16,512 bases of DNA, taken from positions 1 to 16,512 of the forward strand of contig VSOB01000065.1 of the NCBI GenBank assembly GCA_009774625.1, written 5' to 3'. The notes under the pieces were generated by a model. That model did no database searches and was not told the origin of the DNA. It worked only from the letters and a program-made list of their open reading frames with translations. Position numbers and translations under genes: made by a program. Shown piece by piece: positions 14,492-16,512 of the stretch. Each line of letters begins with the position of its first letter. Position 1 is the stretch's first letter. The DNA comes from Lachnospiraceae bacterium. GTDB lineage: Bacteria; Bacillota; Clostridia; Lachnospirales; Lachnospiraceae.

Positions 14492-14523
14492 AGCATAACA
14501 GTCAAAAGTCAATATTTGGTCAA
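14492..14523 (-). promoter_or_regulatory. Response-regulator-type operator/promoter, copy 1
   Basis: Read on the minus strand: TTGACC, then ATTGACT with its TTGAC starting 11 bp after the first, a third TTGACT 7 bp later, and a TATGCT -10 box (complement of 14492-14497). The hexamer at normal spacing from the -10 is poor, as in activator-dependent promoters. The ATG of the regulator gene is 22 bases downstream of the -10 box. A near copy stands at 10776-10807. Confidence 0.65.
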
Positions 14524-14588
14524 GGATACTTGCTATTGTTCAGGAAGCATTAAATTTTCACGGCATTATGATAGTTCGCTCCTTTATC

Positions 14589-16337
14589 TTACCAGGGTGT
14601 GCCCTGCCATGTATCAGACCCAAAATCAGACCCCAAATATCCCCACCCGGACGGGGAAAATCCGTCCAATGCCTCCATGTTAAAAATATCCGCATAATCC
14701 GAAGTATAAATTCCCATTACCCCGGAGCCTTTTCTTGTCACATTGATAACATTATTTCCTGTGCCATTTGTAAACGTATAGTTTCCGTTGCTTTCTGTGA
14801 AATTTTCAGGCGCATATAGTTCACCCCAATCTCCATCGTCGGTAATGGCAGTAGTGGTATTTTTATAATCATCTTTGGAAACCAACTGAAAATATCCGCT
14901 GTTTGCCACTACGTTCAAGGAACCATGAAATCCCTCCGGCAAAGTCAAAAAGACAGAAGCCATATTGAAGTTGCCCGCAATATTACCAGACTTAATAAAA
15001 TCACAGGTTAAATGGGCACTGTCCGCGCTCAAGCTCACTTCCCCATAATCAATATCCGGGATATAAAGTTTTATGGTTTCCTCATTTGTATTCGTGCTTG
15101 TTTTGCAGGAAACAGATACCGTTCGGCTGTCGTCTGATTCATCAATTTTCACATCATAAATGCTGCTGTTGTATTCAGCAGAAATTTTGTCATCTGCTGC
15201 AGGCAGCACATTTACTGCACAACTGCTGACATCTAATGTCAATGAAGGTTTCCCCTCTATGTCTGACTGTGTATTAGAGAGAGGGGCTGCATGAGCATTT
15301 GCCGCGCCGGGGCCTGTTGTATGGACACCGATAATGATAGCGCTTACAACAAGAAACAGTGTCAATACGCTTGTAAAAATAATGTTGGATTTGTCCTTTT
15401 TCTTAAAATTCATAATAGCACCTAACCTTTCTTTTAATTGTTCTGCTCCCTCTGATAAAGTAACAGAAGCCAAAGAACTTTTGCAGAGATTGTCTGACTT
15501 CAAAAAAGAAATCAGCGTGTCTCCATACTCACGCCTTGCGTTATTGTCAAGTAAGGATATGACTTTTTCATCACATGACAATTCGCAGGATTTATTCACT
15601 TCCTTTTCCAGCAGATATACAAAAGGATTGAACCAATGGACACACATAACAATCTGTATCAGCCATTTGTAAAACATATCCCTCTGTTTGTAGTGAACCA
15701 GTTCATGCGCAAAAATAAAAGACAATTCTTTATCGTTCAATTTGCGTACAGGCAAAACAATTCCTGGCCGGAAAAATCCAATCATGACAGGGGAAGCAAT
15801 CAATGAATTATAGGATAATTCTACCCTTGTTTTGATATTCAGTTTTTCTTCGCAATCAGATAACAGATTCAGGATTTTTATATCCGATACCTCTATATTG
15901 CCAGCTTTGATGTATTGGATAAATCCCTGATAAACTGTTACCTTACGGACAAATAGTACCAGTGCCAGTGCCGGCCAGATAAAAACCAGACAGATATATT
16001 TGTGAAATGGCTCGCGCATGGCAGCGGCAGTCATAGCCCGGTTTGTCTGTCTCGGCTCTGCTTTGCTGTTGCCCGTACCTACTGGAACGGGTACATGGGG
16101 GCCTGCAGGGATTTCATTCGTTATTGCCGCTGTATCGAACTGTTCAAACAGGCTCCCGACAATCGTAGTATCGGGAGTAAAGGGAAGCAGAAAACGCAGC
16201 GCAACGAGTATCCAGATATAATACTGCCAACGCTTGCTGAATCTGTTTTTATAAAGCGGCTTCAATCCCAAAATGAGAAGTAATAACAGTGCGCCGGAAA
16301 CAGACAGTGACAATAATATTTTTATATATTCATTCAT
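14589..16337 (-). CDS. BlaR1-type M56 metalloprotease with DUF4097-like domain
   Basis: A 582-residue membrane sensor-protease. The N-terminal half is an M56/BlaR1 peptidase: membrane segments at about 7-26, 37-53 and 113-131, a zinc site HELVH at 211-215, and E252 in CELSCDE as the likely third ligand. A fourth membrane helix is at about 318-337. In BlaR1 a penicillin-binding domain would follow. Here the extracellular part (about 345-582) instead carries repeated short strand units (LTLDVSSCAVNVLP, IDYGEVSLSADSAHLTCDF, GSLNVVANSGYFQLV), like DUF4097 beta-helix domains, and ends in a Gly/Trp-rich tail. So it probably senses something other than beta-lactams. Its start overlaps the BlaI-like gene by 8 nt. 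Activated proteases of this family lead to cleavage of the partner repressor. Confidence 0.88.
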   Translation of the reverse strand: MNEYIKILLSLSVSGALLLLLILGLKPLYKNRFSKRWQYYIWILVALRFLLPFTPDTTIVGSLFEQFDTAAITNEIPAGPHVPVPVGTGNSKAEPRQTNRAMTAAAMREPFHKYICLVFIWPALALVLFVRKVTVYQGFIQYIKAGNIEVSDIKILNLLSDCEEKLNIKTRVELSYNSLIASPVMIGFFRPGIVLPVRKLNDKELSFIFAHELVHYKQRDMFYKWLIQIVMCVHWFNPFVYLLEKEVNKSCELSCDEKVISLLDNNARREYGDTLISFLKSDNLCKSSLASVTLSEGAEQLKERLGAIMNFKKKDKSNIIFTSVLTLFLVVSAIIIGVHTTGPGAANAHAAPLSNTQSDIEGKPSLTLDVSSCAVNVLPAADDKISAEYNSSIYDVKIDESDDSRTVSVSCKTSTNTNEETIKLYIPDIDYGEVSLSADSAHLTCDFIKSGNIAGNFNMASVFLTLPEGFHGSLNVVANSGYFQLVSKDDYKNTTTAITDDGDWGELYAPENFTESNGNYTFTNGTGNNVINVTRKGSGVMGIYTSDYADIFNMEALDGFSPSGWGYLGSDFGSDTWQGTPW

Positions 16338-16512
16338 TTTCTTTTCTCCAAAAGATTTCGATCTCTTTCAATTCGTCTGCCGAAAGAATATCCTGCCGCA
16401 ACAAGGTTGACACTAAATTTTTCACATTCCCGCCATAGACTTTATCAAGAAAGCTGTGGGTCTGCATGGTCTGGTATTCTGCTTCTGTTACCGTAGCCAC
16501 ATACTCATTCTT
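16330..16512 (-). CDS. BlaI/MecI/CopY family repressor, C-terminal part
   Basis: The last 60 residues of a gene that runs off the right edge. The sequence EYVATVTEAEYQTMQTHSFL followed by DKVYGGNVKNLVSTLL matches the C-terminal dimerisation part of BlaI/MecI repressors, including the region just after the usual cleavage site for the partner protease. The DNA-binding half is outside the window. The TGA stop overlaps the start of the blaR1-like gene by 8 nt, giving the standard blaI-blaR1 order and translational coupling. By analogy it represses its own operon until the M56 protease inactivates it. The operator is not in the window. Confidence 0.85.
   Translation of the reverse strand, partial: KNEYVATVTEAEYQTMQTHSFLDKVYGGNVKNLVSTLLRQDILSADELKEIEIFWRKENE

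Overview
The window looks like a chromosome segment of a Gram-positive anaerobe of the class Clostridia, most likely Lachnospiraceae (Clostridium cluster XIVa). This is inferred from GGAGG-type ribosome binding sites, several GTG and TTG starts, tight gene packing, and a PucR-like regulator directly ahead of ftsE-ftsX, an EnvC-like murein hydrolase activator and a CtpA-type protease. No ribosomal RNA, tRNA or CRISPR array was seen.

Left half, all on the + strand: a short non-coding stretch with a strong hairpin (1-306); an acyl-ACP thioesterase (307-1017); a CvfB-type S1-domain RNA-binding protein (1032-1877); then, behind a good promoter, a unit of a 77-residue conserved small protein, a CPBP membrane protease and a WecG/TagA-like protein that has lost family signatures, closed by a terminator whose loop contains the last stop codon (3811-3839). 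Next comes a PucR/CdaR-type regulator (4098-5186), followed by ftsE, ftsX, an M23 hydrolase with a long coiled coil, and an S41 protease (5214-9336). FtsEX is known to drive coiled-coil peptidoglycan hydrolases during division, so ftsE, ftsX and the M23 gene form a recognisable cell-separation unit. A 13-bp perfect hairpin (9365-9397) separates this half from the convergent right half.

Right half, all on the - strand, read from the right edge inward: the 3' end of a BlaI/MecI repressor, a BlaR1-type M56 protease whose extracellular part is a DUF4097-like repeat domain instead of a penicillin-binding domain, an OmpR-type response regulator, a sensor histidine kinase, a GNAT acetyltransferase, a lipoprotein that resembles the exposed domain of bacteriocin-associated (DUF1430) membrane proteins, and a beta-propeller-like lipoprotein. 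This looks like an accessory envelope-stress or peptide-sensing module.

The strongest unannotated signal is a 30-bp element (25 of 30 positions identical) found upstream of both the response regulator and the transcript that ends in the propeller lipoprotein. It holds TTGAC direct repeats 11 bp apart and a TATGxT -10 box, which suggests one regulon under this two-component system. Behind the second copy lies a 45-codon open frame with a full Shine-Dalgarno (AAAGGAGG), but its first codon is ATA. Its stop overlaps the ribosome binding site of the lipoprotein gene. It is either a small peptide gene or a recently broken one.
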